Shown: positions 19,601-29,790 of the stretch, in pieces
How the letters are laid out: every line of letters starts with the position of its first letter
How positions within the stretch are numbered: position 1 is the stretch's first letter
NCBI GenBank assembly: GCA_039105265.1
Contig: JAPFFF010000018.1
Coordinates: 2,728,001 to 2,792,000 of the forward strand
DNA from: Tritrichomonas musculus
Lineage: Eukaryota > Parabasalia > Tritrichomonadida > Tritrichomonadidae
Direction of reading: 5' to 3'
Length of the DNA: 64,000 bases
Program-made: the position numbers and the translations under genes
Notes under the pieces: generated by a model
Told to the model about the DNA's origin: nothing
The model's database searches: none
The model's input: only the letters and a program-made list of their open reading frames with translations

Positions 19601-20251
19601 ATGGAACCTACAGCTAATGACCTCCGCGAATTAAAGCGTATTCTTTCCCTTGGCTCAACACCATATGTTGAACATTTATTAGGTTTAGAAATCAAGAAGC
19701 TTGAAGAAAAGTTCCCAGAAGCTGCAGCCGCTCCAACTGAAAAAGCACCAGAAGCACCAGCAAAGCCAAAGAGAATCTATCAAACAATTGATTCATATGC
19801 TTTTAGTGACAGCAATAATGTTGCTAAAGTTATCATTACACATATTAAAGAACTCGCACAAGCAGAAATTGAATTTGAACCAAATCCACATGGATTTTCA
19901 ATTTGCATCATCAGAGAAAAGCAGAACTTACCAAATCTTAAATTAACAGTTCAACCAACATATAAGAAAATTATTCCAGATCAATCTAAGTATACAGTTA
20001 GCAATGAAAAACTCACAATTACACTTCAAAAGAAGAAGAATACATCATGGATGAAATTGAAGAAATCAGCAATTGATATGAAGAAGAAAGATGACAAATC
20101 ATCAAAGGATAAAGCTAAAGAAGATCCAAATGGCGCATTAATGGATATGATGAAGAAAATGTATGATGAAGGTGATGATGAAATGAAGAGAACAATTTCT
20201 AAAGCTATGTGGGAAGCTCAACATAAGAAACCAGAAGATGATAAGAAATAA
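19601..20251 (+). CDS. CACYBP: CacyBP/SIP-like protein (CS and SGS domains)
   Basis: The 216-residue protein matches calcyclin-binding/Siah-interacting protein in length and order. An N-terminal helical hairpin (1-40) corresponds to the dimerisation region. A proline/alanine linker leads to a CS (p23-like) domain (about 57-150). The C-terminal SGS domain has the diagnostic DPNGALMDMMKKMYDEGDDE followed by MKRTISKAMWE. In animals and plants it scaffolds ubiquitin ligases and Hsp90/Sgt1 partners; the trichomonad partners are unknown. The ATG at 19601 keeps the complete N-terminal hairpin; an ATG 20 bases upstream is in another frame. The stop overlaps TAAA. Regular codon use suggests good expression. 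Confidence 0.92.
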   Translation: MEPTANDLRELKRILSLGSTPYVEHLLGLEIKKLEEKFPEAAAAPTEKAPEAPAKPKRIYQTIDSYAFSDSNNVAKVIITHIKELAQAEIEFEPNPHGFSICIIREKQNLPNLKLTVQPTYKKIIPDQSKYTVSNEKLTITLQKKKNTSWMKLKKSAIDMKKKDDKSSKDKAKEDPNGALMDMMKKMYDEGDDEMKRTISKAMWEAQHKKPEDDKK

Positions 20252-20634
20252 AGTTTTTCAAAATATTAATTACATTTTTTTTTTTTTTTTTGGAATTATT
20301 TTTTTTTTTTTATCTGGATATTTAAGTAACCATTATATATCTAAAGTAAAGTAAAAAAAAAACTTAGGTCCACTGACACTGGCTTGAAGATTTTTAAAAC
20401 AATGAAATTTATTGTTTGAATTCCATTTGCCCATATTTCAACGCATTTTCTTGCCAAATTTTCTCAGAAATTATTGAATAAAATGATGTTCTTTTTTGAA
20501 AGCCGAATTCAAATATATCAATTCAAAATTTCAAAACAGTTTTTCAAAATATAATTATTCTAGTAGGCTAAATAAATCAGCAATAAATTGACCTTTCCAA
20601 AATCGAATTAGTCCATAAAATTAATTTCACATAA
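20252..20634. other. Short intergenic gap with poly-T tracts
   Basis: Two T-runs follow the CacyBP stop (about 20276-20311). The end of the gap holds TTCACATAA just before the next ATG, a good Inr match. No gene seen. Confidence 0.5.
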
Positions 20635-23553
20635 ATGAATTTTCTGCATTACACAATAATTCCACAGAATGATTTTTTGTTTAGTATTGCTTTAAAAACG
20701 CTGTCCACAATAAAAATCGAAGTCTTGTTAGCATACAAAAATCGGATTGATTTTGGCTTGATATTCACGACAAAAGATCGAATTTCTCTTGATATTCATG
20801 ATTCATTTTATTTAGAATCTCCTATTTTATGGGCAACTGTATACGAAGACCATATGTTTTCATTCACAGAGTCAAATCATTTTAAAATAACGACAATGTA
20901 TCCATCTTTTAATTTAATTTTTGACGAGCATTTAGAAAAACATAATTTTAAATATTTTTCTGTCAGTTGGAATCATCGTTTTATTTGCGCCGCCTTTGAT
21001 CAGAGCGATTTTTTATTAATTGATATTCATAATGCAGAAACGCCCAATTTCTATTTATACTCACTCGAGAATAAAATTATTTTAGACATTTCTGCCGATA
21101 AAAGCGATAATTTTTTTGCCTTTCTTGTAGAAGAAGGAAACCGAAAATATACAATTATTTATGATGCACAGCAAAACAAAGTTTCAAAGACTATTGATGA
21201 AGAAAACGATTCAATTTCTTATATTCATTCATTAGATCCTAGATCGCGCGATTTATATATACTTCATCCAAATTATATTACACTCAAAGCGAAAACAATA
21301 CTAACAACTGAAACCGAAATTCAAAAAGCTTCATGCAAATTAAACGATATTGCTCATTTTTCACTTTCAGACGGAACTCTTTTATCCTATTCTTTTAAAA
21401 ATGATAGCATCTCTCTTTTAACAAATTCACCGGAAATATACAATTTCTTCCCTTTACCAAATTTTACTCTTTTATGCCATTCAACAGAAAATCAAGTTTT
21501 TCTTATTAAAGTAACCGAAAACAAAAAATCATCAATAATGAATTTTAATGAAATTGACAAATATAATGTAAATGATATAACACAAATCAATCAATTATTT
21601 TCATTAACAAATCAACTTTATTTTTCTGATAAACATGGAAATTTTAATCAAATATGTAATCGTTTTAGTAAAAATAAAGCCGAATTTATAAAACAATTCG
21701 ATTTTGAAGGAAATCTTCTATCACTTAAAGACGAACCATTACTTTATTCAAACCAAAATACGACAAGAATTGTTATTGACAGCAAAACAACTGCCAGCTA
21801 CCCTAATCTCGCCACAGATAAAAAAACGATATCATTTTTACAATTTCGTAAAAAATCGATTCAAGTTACTCAAGATGGACTTTATTGTGAAGGCAATCGA
21901 GAAGTAACTTTTGACAGTAAGTGTATTTTAGCCTCTTCGAAAGGTGACCAATTAGTTTGCGTTTTAGAAACAAATGAAATTATTTTGTATTCAAAGACGT
22001 TTAAAAACATGTCATCTTTTGAAATTGACCTTGATGGCGCTTTAATTACGTCTGTTGATGTATCAGCAAGTTTTATTGCAGTTGCTAGTTTTCATGATGA
22101 TGCAAAAATAGGCCAAATATTTCTACTTGATTTTGACTTTAACGGTTTTGGTGAAGAATTTTCATTTCCCTCCAAAATGACAAAAATTTTTTTTAGAAAA
22201 AATGATAGCGAAATTTATATAATTTCAGAAAATGGATCCATTGCAAAATGTTTAGTTAATGAAGGCGGATTAACATCAGAAATATCGTATATTTATTTTG
22301 GTGATATGCCGCATTCAATTACATTTATTGATGATGACTCATTTACATTTATTTCAAATTCAAAATTATTTAAATATTCAAATAATAGAATTTTTCCAAC
22401 TGGCATTAAAAGTGTAAAAACAACTGCTTATAATGGAACAAACTTTTTTATCATTGATAAAAAATTACGATTATATGCAATTAGTTCAGGCGAACTTACA
22501 GAAAAATATACTATTCAAAATTTACCAAATTTTCGAAATATTATTCAAATTAAGTTTTTTCTCGATTTTCTTTTCGTCCTTGATCATCAAGGATTACATG
22601 TTAAAACCCCTCTAAATACTTTAAACAAAATTTTTGATGTAGATTCTTTCAAAATTGAGAATTCACAATCATTTGTTATTTTTCAGAAATCAAAAAGAAA
22701 TGCACATTCCATGCGGATCGTTGTTTTAACAAAAAACAACGAAATTTTATACTTTAAATTTTGCTCTAACAAATTAGTTTTGTTAAGCCAAGATAAAATC
22801 CGAGCCCAAATTAAAATTATTAAAAATTGGTTCGATTTTCTTTTTTTAGTTTTTAATAATGGCTCATTAACTGTTTGTAGATATATCAAAAAAGAATTGT
22901 TTTTCATGCGAACAATGCTTAATCGAAATATTCCAATATCAAATATAGAAATATATAAAAATTATGTATGGGTTGTTTTTGGATGCAAAATAATTTCTGT
23001 TTACCAGCCAAATTTTGATTATGAACAACTTGAATTAGTTGCTGAAGATTGCGATTACTATTCATACGACATAAGCTATATAAAACCAATTGACGAATTA
23101 ACTGTTATCGTTTCATATACAGATGGCCTTTTTTGTATTAAAGAAATCGAAAATAATGTTGCTCATGGCTTTTTATTTCATAATGAGCATAATTTTGGCC
23201 CACCCAAACTTCATGAATTGAATAGAGTTCAACTAGGATCTACAATTACATCAATTATTAATAACAACTCTTTTTTAATATATTCAACAGTAAATGGTAG
23301 TATAGGCTATTTGATATCAGTCAAATCTCAATCAGTTTTTCAGAATCTTTCGATTATGCAAAATAGAATGAGAAACGAATATATTAGGCATATAGGAATT
23401 TGCTCAGGGAAATATAATTCCTTATGTTCAACAATCGGAATTGTTGATTATAATTTTATTCAATCCTATCTTAATATAGAAAAAAATACAGATTTAATTC
23501 AATTTTATGATGTTACATCTTTAACATGTTTATTACAATATATTAACTTATGA
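20635..23553 (+). CDS. CPSF-A/DDB1/SF3b130-family beta-propeller protein
   Basis: The 972-residue protein is made of short beta-strand segments throughout, as in the three-propeller CPSF160/DDB1/SF3B3 family. The best landmark is near the C-terminus: IYSTVNGSIGYLISV, then FQNLSIMQNRMRNE. It corresponds to the family motif FGTVNGxIGxxxxL followed by LQxxL in the CPSF_A domain. The closing part (residues about 915-972) fits the helical C-terminus with its usual FIDGDLIExFL segment reduced to NFIQSYLNIE. Members act in mRNA 3'-end processing, splicing or ubiquitin ligases; which applies cannot be settled here. At 972 residues it is shorter than the usual 1100-1400. The ATG follows TTCACATAA. Confidence 0.7.
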   Translation: MNFLHYTIIPQNDFLFSIALKTLSTIKIEVLLAYKNRIDFGLIFTTKDRISLDIHDSFYLESPILWATVYEDHMFSFTESNHFKITTMYPSFNLIFDEHLEKHNFKYFSVSWNHRFICAAFDQSDFLLIDIHNAETPNFYLYSLENKIILDISADKSDNFFAFLVEEGNRKYTIIYDAQQNKVSKTIDEENDSISYIHSLDPRSRDLYILHPNYITLKAKTILTTETEIQKASCKLNDIAHFSLSDGTLLSYSFKNDSISLLTNSPEIYNFFPLPNFTLLCHSTENQVFLIKVTENKKSSIMNFNEIDKYNVNDITQINQLFSLTNQLYFSDKHGNFNQICNRFSKNKAEFIKQFDFEGNLLSLKDEPLLYSNQNTTRIVIDSKTTASYPNLATDKKTISFLQFRKKSIQVTQDGLYCEGNREVTFDSKCILASSKGDQLVCVLETNEIILYSKTFKNMSSFEIDLDGALITSVDVSASFIAVASFHDDAKIGQIFLLDFDFNGFGEEFSFPSKMTKIFFRKNDSEIYIISENGSIAKCLVNEGGLTSEISYIYFGDMPHSITFIDDDSFTFISNSKLFKYSNNRIFPTGIKSVKTTAYNGTNFFIIDKKLRLYAISSGELTEKYTIQNLPNFRNIIQIKFFLDFLFVLDHQGLHVKTPLNTLNKIFDVDSFKIENSQSFVIFQKSKRNAHSMRIVVLTKNNEILYFKFCSNKLVLLSQDKIRAQIKIIKNWFDFLFLVFNNGSLTVCRYIKKELFFMRTMLNRNIPISNIEIYKNYVWVVFGCKIISVYQPNFDYEQLELVAEDCDYYSYDISYIKPIDELTVIVSYTDGLFCIKEIENNVAHGFLFHNEHNFGPPKLHELNRVQLGSTITSIINNNSFLIYSTVNGSIGYLISVKSQSVFQNLSIMQNRMRNEYIRHIGICSGKYNSLCSTIGIVDYNFIQSYLNIEKNTDLIQFYDVTSLTCLLQYINL

Positions 23554-23825
23554 TTTATTTTTTAGATTAGATTAATTATTTTATTATTATTATTATGTAT
23601 TCGGTCCGATTTACAAATAGACTCATACATGTCTGTTTGCAGCATTAAATGTTATTTATATAAATATTATTATTTGATAACAAAATGTTCTCATTTTTTT
23701 TTATTTTCCAGTTAACATTTTTAGAGACACATTAAGTTAACTTATTAAATTAAAAACGATTTTTTTAAACATTCAAAATAGTATTTACGTTTATTATTTA
23801 TCAATATTTCGTTTTTTTAAGATTA
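23554..23825. other. Short AT-rich gap
   Basis: No gene or repeat recognised; contains the upstream region of the kinesin-like gene. Confidence 0.4.
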
Positions 23826-25910
23826 ATGGATGAAAATCTAATGAGTGCTGTTGTTGCAACAGTTGGACCACCTACCAAAAAGATAGGATTTCCATCAAAT
23901 TGTCTTTTAAGTTATACATCAAATATTTTAACAATGACTGATGATACAACAAAAAGACCCTTTGAACAAAAAGCTCAATTTGATGCAATTGCACCAAATT
24001 TTGAATCATTTTTGACACGTGTTCCACCATATGGAAAGTTTAGAGTTGTCAGTTTTTGCAGTGAATATTCAATACTTACCGCTTCTAAAATCAAAGATTA
24101 TTGTCTTAAACTTGCATTAACTCGATTTCAGCCAAATATGAGAGATTCTCAATTTGTTTCAATGGGATTTGTTTATGATTCAAGCGTTCGTGATTTCCTT
24201 TCTATAGAAGATACAAATTCTCAGATGTTTGAAATGATAGAAACATTTGATAGTTCAGAAATGATTGATCTTCTTGAATGCGGTTTAGAAAAACTTCGAA
24301 GAATTAAAGATTCAGTATTTGTATTGAGAATTGGGACAAATGATAACTTTTTTGAATGGGTCATTATTCCTAAAACTGACTCTTATGTTCCTAGTCCATC
24401 AATGGCTGGTCTTCCGCCAAACGAAAAACTCTTTTATATTTTAAATTTATTAGGAACAGTTAATGAACAAGCAGTTCAAAGATTCCAAAGATCATCTTCC
24501 ATATTTCGACTTATTTCTGATAGCTTTACTGATGTCCCAACCTTCTGGGTTTTCCATATTGCAGAAGATTCAACTTTAAAGAGTAATGCAACATTATGTA
24601 GAGTTGCTTCTATGCTAAGCAAAGTTAAAAATCTTCAATTGAATTGCCATCCAACAAACATTTATTATATTAGAAATGAAGAAGATGAAAATAACTTATC
24701 AAGCGCAGCCTCAGAAGAATATCTCAAATCGCTTTCTCAAGAAGAACTTGAAGAGCTTGAATATCTGAAATCAAAGATTGGCGGCGAGGCATATTTGAGC
24801 AGTCGTAAATCAATAGAGAATATGTCGCAATCTTCATCCAGAAGACGCTCATACCGTTTAAATGCTTCAGATCTTCCAGAAGGAGAATTTGAAGAAGAAG
24901 AGGAAGAGTATGAATATGAATATGATGAAGAACAACTTGAACGTCAAGCTGATGGCACATTCCTACGAAAGCCAAGAAGAAAGAATAAAAAGCTTAGAAA
25001 GAAGAAGGGACAAAAAGATGAAAAAGAACCTTCAAAATCAATGGACGAATTAAGAGCAGCGGAAGAAGAGCAACGCAGAAAAGACCAAGAAGAGGAAGAA
25101 GAGAGAAGAAAAGCAATTGAATCACTCAGACAATCCAGATCTCAAAAGAAAGATGGTTCACCAAAATCAGAAAAGAGAAAGTCCAAGTCCATTAAAAGTG
25201 CCAAATCTATAATTGAATCGTCCCAATATTCAAAAATGTCCAGACGTGATAAAGTTAGCGAAAGAATTGCGAAATTAAAACAAATGAGAGCAAACGAAGA
25301 AGAGGAAGATGAATATGAAGAAGAAGATAGTTCAGAGCTTCGAGAATTAAAAAAGATGAAAAATTTAACAGAAGAAGAAAGATATATGCGCGAAATGAAA
25401 AAACGACTCAAAAATCGTCAAAACAAATTTACCAAAGTTAGTATTCTCGTCAACAAAGCTCAAAGAGCAGCCAAAGATCGGAATGCTTCGATTGCTACGC
25501 TTCAAAGTCTTCAGCAACAAATAACCGAAGCTCTAAAAGATGCAGAACAATTCAGAGCAGAGGCAAAAGATGAGATAGCATACTTGAAAGACTGTCTTGC
25601 TTATAGAAGACAGAAGCATGAACAGAATCAACAAGATATTCAAGATATTAGACACGACTATCTTGAGAGACATTGTGAAAATGTTGAAGAAATTGATAAA
25701 AGGAAAAGAAAAGAAGCAAAACAAAATGCTGAAACTTTAAAGAAGAAAAATGAAGAAGAAAATAAAAAGAAGCCAGAAAGAAAAATCGCAATAACTAACA
25801 GAACACCTGAATATGAAATGGCTGTGAAATATCTTGAAGAAGAAATAGAACAAGTTAAAAAGGATATTTCTGTTCTCAAGAAAAGACAACCAAATCCAGC
25901 TGAAGCTTAA
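23826..25910 (+). CDS. Degenerate kinesin-like motor domain with coiled-coil tail
   Basis: The 694-residue protein has an N-terminal domain (about 5-270) that follows the kinesin motor in order but lacks its catalytic motifs. VVATVGPP (9-16) sits where family VxVRxRPP lies. FVSMGFVYDSSVRDFLS (110-126) matches VSYxEIYNExVxDLL. LFYILNLLGTVNEQAV (202-217) matches INxSLxxLGxVI. FQRSSSIFRLISDSF (220-234) matches PYRDSKLTRLLQDSL. TLCRVASMLSKVKN (256-269) matches TLxFAxRAKxIKN. The P-loop position reads SFCSEYSILTASK, the SSRSH switch reads IKDSVF and DLAGSE reads IIPKTDS. An acidic EYEYEY stretch, a basic patch and a long coiled coil (about 400-690) follow. Probably a non-motor microtubule-associated protein. 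The alignment is by eye. Confidence 0.6.
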   Translation: MDENLMSAVVATVGPPTKKIGFPSNCLLSYTSNILTMTDDTTKRPFEQKAQFDAIAPNFESFLTRVPPYGKFRVVSFCSEYSILTASKIKDYCLKLALTRFQPNMRDSQFVSMGFVYDSSVRDFLSIEDTNSQMFEMIETFDSSEMIDLLECGLEKLRRIKDSVFVLRIGTNDNFFEWVIIPKTDSYVPSPSMAGLPPNEKLFYILNLLGTVNEQAVQRFQRSSSIFRLISDSFTDVPTFWVFHIAEDSTLKSNATLCRVASMLSKVKNLQLNCHPTNIYYIRNEEDENNLSSAASEEYLKSLSQEELEELEYLKSKIGGEAYLSSRKSIENMSQSSSRRRSYRLNASDLPEGEFEEEEEEYEYEYDEEQLERQADGTFLRKPRRKNKKLRKKKGQKDEKEPSKSMDELRAAEEEQRRKDQEEEEERRKAIESLRQSRSQKKDGSPKSEKRKSKSIKSAKSIIESSQYSKMSRRDKVSERIAKLKQMRANEEEEDEYEEEDSSELRELKKMKNLTEEERYMREMKKRLKNRQNKFTKVSILVNKAQRAAKDRNASIATLQSLQQQITEALKDAEQFRAEAKDEIAYLKDCLAYRRQKHEQNQQDIQDIRHDYLERHCENVEEIDKRKRKEAKQNAETLKKKNEEENKKKPERKIAITNRTPEYEMAVKYLEEEIEQVKKDISVLKKRQPNPAEA

Positions 25911-26563
25911 TCTTTTTTTTTTTATTTTTTTACTTTTATTCAATTTGTAAGATAATTAAAAATTATTATTTATTAGTATTTTGTAAATTACTTGTACAAT
26001 CGTTTTAATATTTTTTATTAATCACAGTATAGGCATTATTTTCTTTTTATATTACTGTCTTTTATATTTATCGGGAAATCGTAATCGCCCGTAATCGTAA
26101 TAGCCCGTGGCGGTTTAGGTCAATATTAAATAGAAAAATCAGTATAAAAATTCTAATGATTTAAAATGATAAATATGGGAAATCGTAATAGCCAGTAATC
26201 GTAATAGCCCGTGGCGGTTTAGGTCAATATTGACCTTGTATCGTACCATAGAAAAAAAAGTCTGGAACTTTTTTGCACTTTTGCAAAAAAAAAAAATAAA
26301 ATTTACCTACCTTGATAATACTAAAATTGATATTTTATCCATTTTGGTATTAGAATTTTTAAAAATCTTAAAAACAATTCTTGGAAATAATATAATCATT
26401 ACTACAAGCAAGTTTATATAGTATCTTTTGAATATTTTTTTAAAATAAATCCAAAAAAAGTCAGATATTTTGGCATAAAATTTTTTCAAATGTCATAAGA
26501 AATTTGACCTTAATTTAACCTTATTTCAATTTTTTTTTTTATTTTTTGTCCAAAAAAATATAA
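25911..26563. other. Gap containing a 105-bp-period direct repeat
   Basis: AT-rich apart from two copies of a 55-bp GC-richer unit described separately. No gene recognised. A T-run precedes the ankyrin gene. Confidence 0.5.
26073..26231. repeat. Direct repeat pair with AATAGCCCGTGGCGGTTTAG core
   Basis: Units at 26073-26127 and 26177-26231 share GGGAAATCGTAAT, then AGTAATCGTAAT or CGTAATCGTAAT, then AGCCCGTGGCGGTTTAGGTC and AATATT, with two or three differences. Each unit also repeats the word GTAATCG/GTAATAGCC internally. The second copy ends in the palindrome AGGTCAATATTGACCT (26221-26236). The GC content is far above the surrounding DNA. Confidence 0.8.
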
Positions 26564-29311
26564 ATGAATAGATTACATTTTAATCAATTTGATTTACCAG
26601 AAAAAAAAGATGTAAACAAGAATCTTATCAATCAAAAAATCTTAGATTCCATAATAGATGATGATGATTCAGAATTTACTGAATTAATATCACAAATTAC
26701 GGATGATGATTCCAATCCCAATCAACAATTTGTAATGACGAACTACAAATTTCCGAATATTCTCAAAGACCGTCCTACGTATGCATCGTTATGTGCACTT
26801 TTCTGCTCAGAAAAATGTTTTTCAGCGTTATCAATGATTTGTGCGGAAGGACTTTCATCAGAAAAGTTTCAAAAAACGGACAATCATCACCGTTCACCTA
26901 TTCATTTTGCATGTGCGGGAGGTAGTTTGAACATCATACGAGAGCTTTATCAAGCTGGCTTTGATTTAAACGCTTCAGATTGCGAAGGCTGCCTACCGAG
27001 TCATTACTCAGCAATGGCCGGCACCACGGATGCCCTAAAATACCTCTGGTCCAAAGGCGCCGATGTATTGAAAGCCGGCTCATATAGGTCGATAACACCA
27101 TTGCACTTCGCATGCTTGTATGGAAATCTGGACACAGTCAAGTTCATCTGCGAAGAAGTTGATAAAGAAAACTCAAAACAAAATTATTCAGGAACGTCGC
27201 CTCTTCACATGGCATGCGAAGGCGGACACGTCGACATTGTTGACTATTTCCTTGCCTCGAAGAATGAGAACATCAAGAAGCAAATAAAACAACTCGATTG
27301 CGAGTCGAGAACGCCTCTCGTCGTTGCTTGTCAGAACGGAAGTTTGGAGTGTGTCAAATCATTATTCAAAGACAAAAATGCAAAAAAAAGTTTAAATCCA
27401 CAACATCGAAAACACGCTCCTTTAATTGATGCAGCTGCTGGCGGTTATGCCGATATAGTGAAGTTTTTAACTGCTCAAAAAGAAATCGATTTAAAATCGA
27501 AGAATTCAAAGAAAATATCAGCTCTTGAAGCTGCAATTTTAAACGGTCACTGCAAAGTTGCTGAAATTTTGATTCAAGGAGGAGCAACCAAAGGTTTCAA
27601 TGAGAAAGATATCAGTGATTTGTTTCTATTGTCATGTGGAACGTTTAATGATGACATGATTCAATTTCTTGACAAAATTTTGAATATACCCTATTCAAAA
27701 AGTGGAAATATATTTATGAAGCAAGCATGCAAGATTGAAAACGAATCGCTGATATCGTTTCTAATTGAAAAAGGTTGTAACTTCGACTCAATCAAACTTG
27801 AAGATATCAATTTCAATATAAAATGGAAACCGTTTATGTCATTTCTTAAAGAAAAAGGTGTCAATTTTTCAAAAATGTGCACAAATGAAGGAATTCCAAT
27901 GATTGTAAAGACAATCAAGAATGGTAGTGTCAATTCTGTTAAAGAAATGATTTCTGAAGGTGTTGAACTAAATAACGATATAATTTTGAAATATAATTTA
28001 ATTGAGGATTCGTGTTATTACGGTGATTTAAATTTATTCAATTTTCTATCGTCTTATTGTCCAAATTTTGATCGTGGAATTAAGTGTATGAATACGCTTC
28101 TGCAGAGATATGACTATTGTAAACAAAACTGGTTTAGAACGGATAAATTAAACGACTATTTAAAAATAGCTGAGAGAATTTTGGACAACTTTAATTTGGA
28201 TATTAATAATGAACCAAAAATTATCGATTTCGCAGTTAATAATGGACTAGTTAATTTCCTTGAACTTTTTATAAATCATGGCGTAAAGTTAAATGAATGT
28301 AAAATTGATTACATGAGAATGAAAAAGAATGATATTCTCACTTTAATTGACTTTTTGATAATAAATGACGTTAACATTAATAATATTTTTTCAATTGATG
28401 GGAAGCCGTTAATTGTTGAATCTTTTGCGGAAGGAGATGATGATTTGGTTAACAAATTGCTAAATGAAGGGTTTGAATTAAATAGTGAAATAATAACAGA
28501 AAATGATCTCTTTGAAAAAGCATGCCAAAGAGGTCAACTTACATTATTCAATCTTTTAATGAAATATAAGCCAACAATTGATAATCCTTCAGCTTGTCTA
28601 GAAAGAACTTTCGAAAAATTCCATTACTGTCTTTATGAAGAAGAATCAGCGTTGAATGAAAGATTAGAAATTGCTGAAATTCTTTTAAGAGATTTCAAAG
28701 CAGATCCAACTAATCAAACCATCATTGAATATGCTGCATCATATTTATTTATTGAAGTTCTTGAACTTTTGGCTAAATACAACGCTGATTTTAATAAATG
28801 TGAACTTGATTATTCAAAAATGATTCAGAGCGATCATATTCCAATTTTTCATTTGTTAGAAAAGCATGGATGCATTTTCCAAAAACCTAAAAAAGTTGAA
28901 TATAATAAACTTTCAAGACATTTTTATGATAGATTTTCGAAAGACACTGATTCTAATGACCCTGATGAAAACATTTCCCCAATTAAAATAAATTTCAAAT
29001 TAATCGGTAATTACCAATATGATATTGATACTCTTTTATTTTTGCTGAAATATTCAACCAATGACGATATCTCAAATCTTAAAACACAGAGAAAACATAT
29101 TTATTGTAAACATAAATTTTATGATTTTGGTGATGGCGAGAAAAATATTATTGATATTTTAGTTAGATATGAATGCTATAATGGAATTTTGGATATTTAT
29201 AAAAAATTGAATTATATAATTCTACCAATTAAAATGAAAGAAGAAGAATACAAACAAATAATACAAGCAACAAATGTTCAAGAATTAAAAGATATATTAT
29301 TCTCAGAATAA
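26564..29311 (+). CDS. Ankyrin-repeat protein
   Basis: The 915-residue protein has about seven recognisable ankyrin repeats between residues 105 and 345, with consensus pieces such as SPIHFACAGGSLNIIRELY, TPLHFACLYGNLDTVKFI and SPLHMACEGGHVDIVDYF. The C-terminal half is made of divergent helical repeats. There is an internal duplication of about 150 residues: roughly 447-600 and 622-775 share IVKTIKNG or IVESFAEG, then LNNDII or LNSEII, then LF(N)FL or LFNLL and a closing KCKIDYMRM or KCELDYSKM. Ankyrin proteins are a very large trichomonad family with protein-binding roles; no enzyme domain is present. GC content is visibly higher over the ankyrin part than over the rest. The ATG is the first in frame. 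Confidence 0.88.
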   Translation: MNRLHFNQFDLPEKKDVNKNLINQKILDSIIDDDDSEFTELISQITDDDSNPNQQFVMTNYKFPNILKDRPTYASLCALFCSEKCFSALSMICAEGLSSEKFQKTDNHHRSPIHFACAGGSLNIIRELYQAGFDLNASDCEGCLPSHYSAMAGTTDALKYLWSKGADVLKAGSYRSITPLHFACLYGNLDTVKFICEEVDKENSKQNYSGTSPLHMACEGGHVDIVDYFLASKNENIKKQIKQLDCESRTPLVVACQNGSLECVKSLFKDKNAKKSLNPQHRKHAPLIDAAAGGYADIVKFLTAQKEIDLKSKNSKKISALEAAILNGHCKVAEILIQGGATKGFNEKDISDLFLLSCGTFNDDMIQFLDKILNIPYSKSGNIFMKQACKIENESLISFLIEKGCNFDSIKLEDINFNIKWKPFMSFLKEKGVNFSKMCTNEGIPMIVKTIKNGSVNSVKEMISEGVELNNDIILKYNLIEDSCYYGDLNLFNFLSSYCPNFDRGIKCMNTLLQRYDYCKQNWFRTDKLNDYLKIAERILDNFNLDINNEPKIIDFAVNNGLVNFLELFINHGVKLNECKIDYMRMKKNDILTLIDFLIINDVNINNIFSIDGKPLIVESFAEGDDDLVNKLLNEGFELNSEIITENDLFEKACQRGQLTLFNLLMKYKPTIDNPSACLERTFEKFHYCLYEEESALNERLEIAEILLRDFKADPTNQTIIEYAASYLFIEVLELLAKYNADFNKCELDYSKMIQSDHIPIFHLLEKHGCIFQKPKKVEYNKLSRHFYDRFSKDTDSNDPDENISPIKINFKLIGNYQYDIDTLLFLLKYSTNDDISNLKTQRKHIYCKHKFYDFGDGEKNIIDILVRYECYNGILDIYKKLNYIILPIKMKEEEYKQIIQATNVQELKDILFSE

Positions 29312-29790
29312 TGTTTTGTTCTATTTTTTATAATAAAAATGTTTGATTGATATCTCAAATCTAATACTGTTATGCTTACATAGTTTTTTGTTCATTTGAA
29401 ATGAATTATATAATTGATTATTTCTTTTTTAATGAAAAAAATAATTTGCTACGCACATTATAATGTGTTGGATTCTCTTTTTGATATTTAACACATTTTA
29501 CTAATTTCCCCTTACTAGTTTTCTGTTTTTTTTTTTGTTTTTGTTTTTAATTAAAATATTAAGAAATTATCTTATTTCTATCTTTTGGCATAATTCAACT
29601 CATATACTATTATAATGGCTCCAAAAAATTATATAATGAAGATGACACGATTTTTTTATGCTTTTTGGAAAATCAGCCCTTTTATAAAAATTAGTACAAT
29701 CGTTTTTTTCTACTCCACTTTTTGAATGGTTTTTCTATCCGTGAATAAGCTATTCATGGAAAGTAAAAAACCGCCATTATAAGGTGAAAT
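29312..29790. other. Gap with small palindromes
   Basis: Contains the perfect palindrome CACATTATAATGTG (29454-29467) and an imperfect hairpin at about 29726-29778 centred on GTGAATAAGCTATTCATG with flanking AATGG and CCATT arms. No gene seen. Confidence 0.5.
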
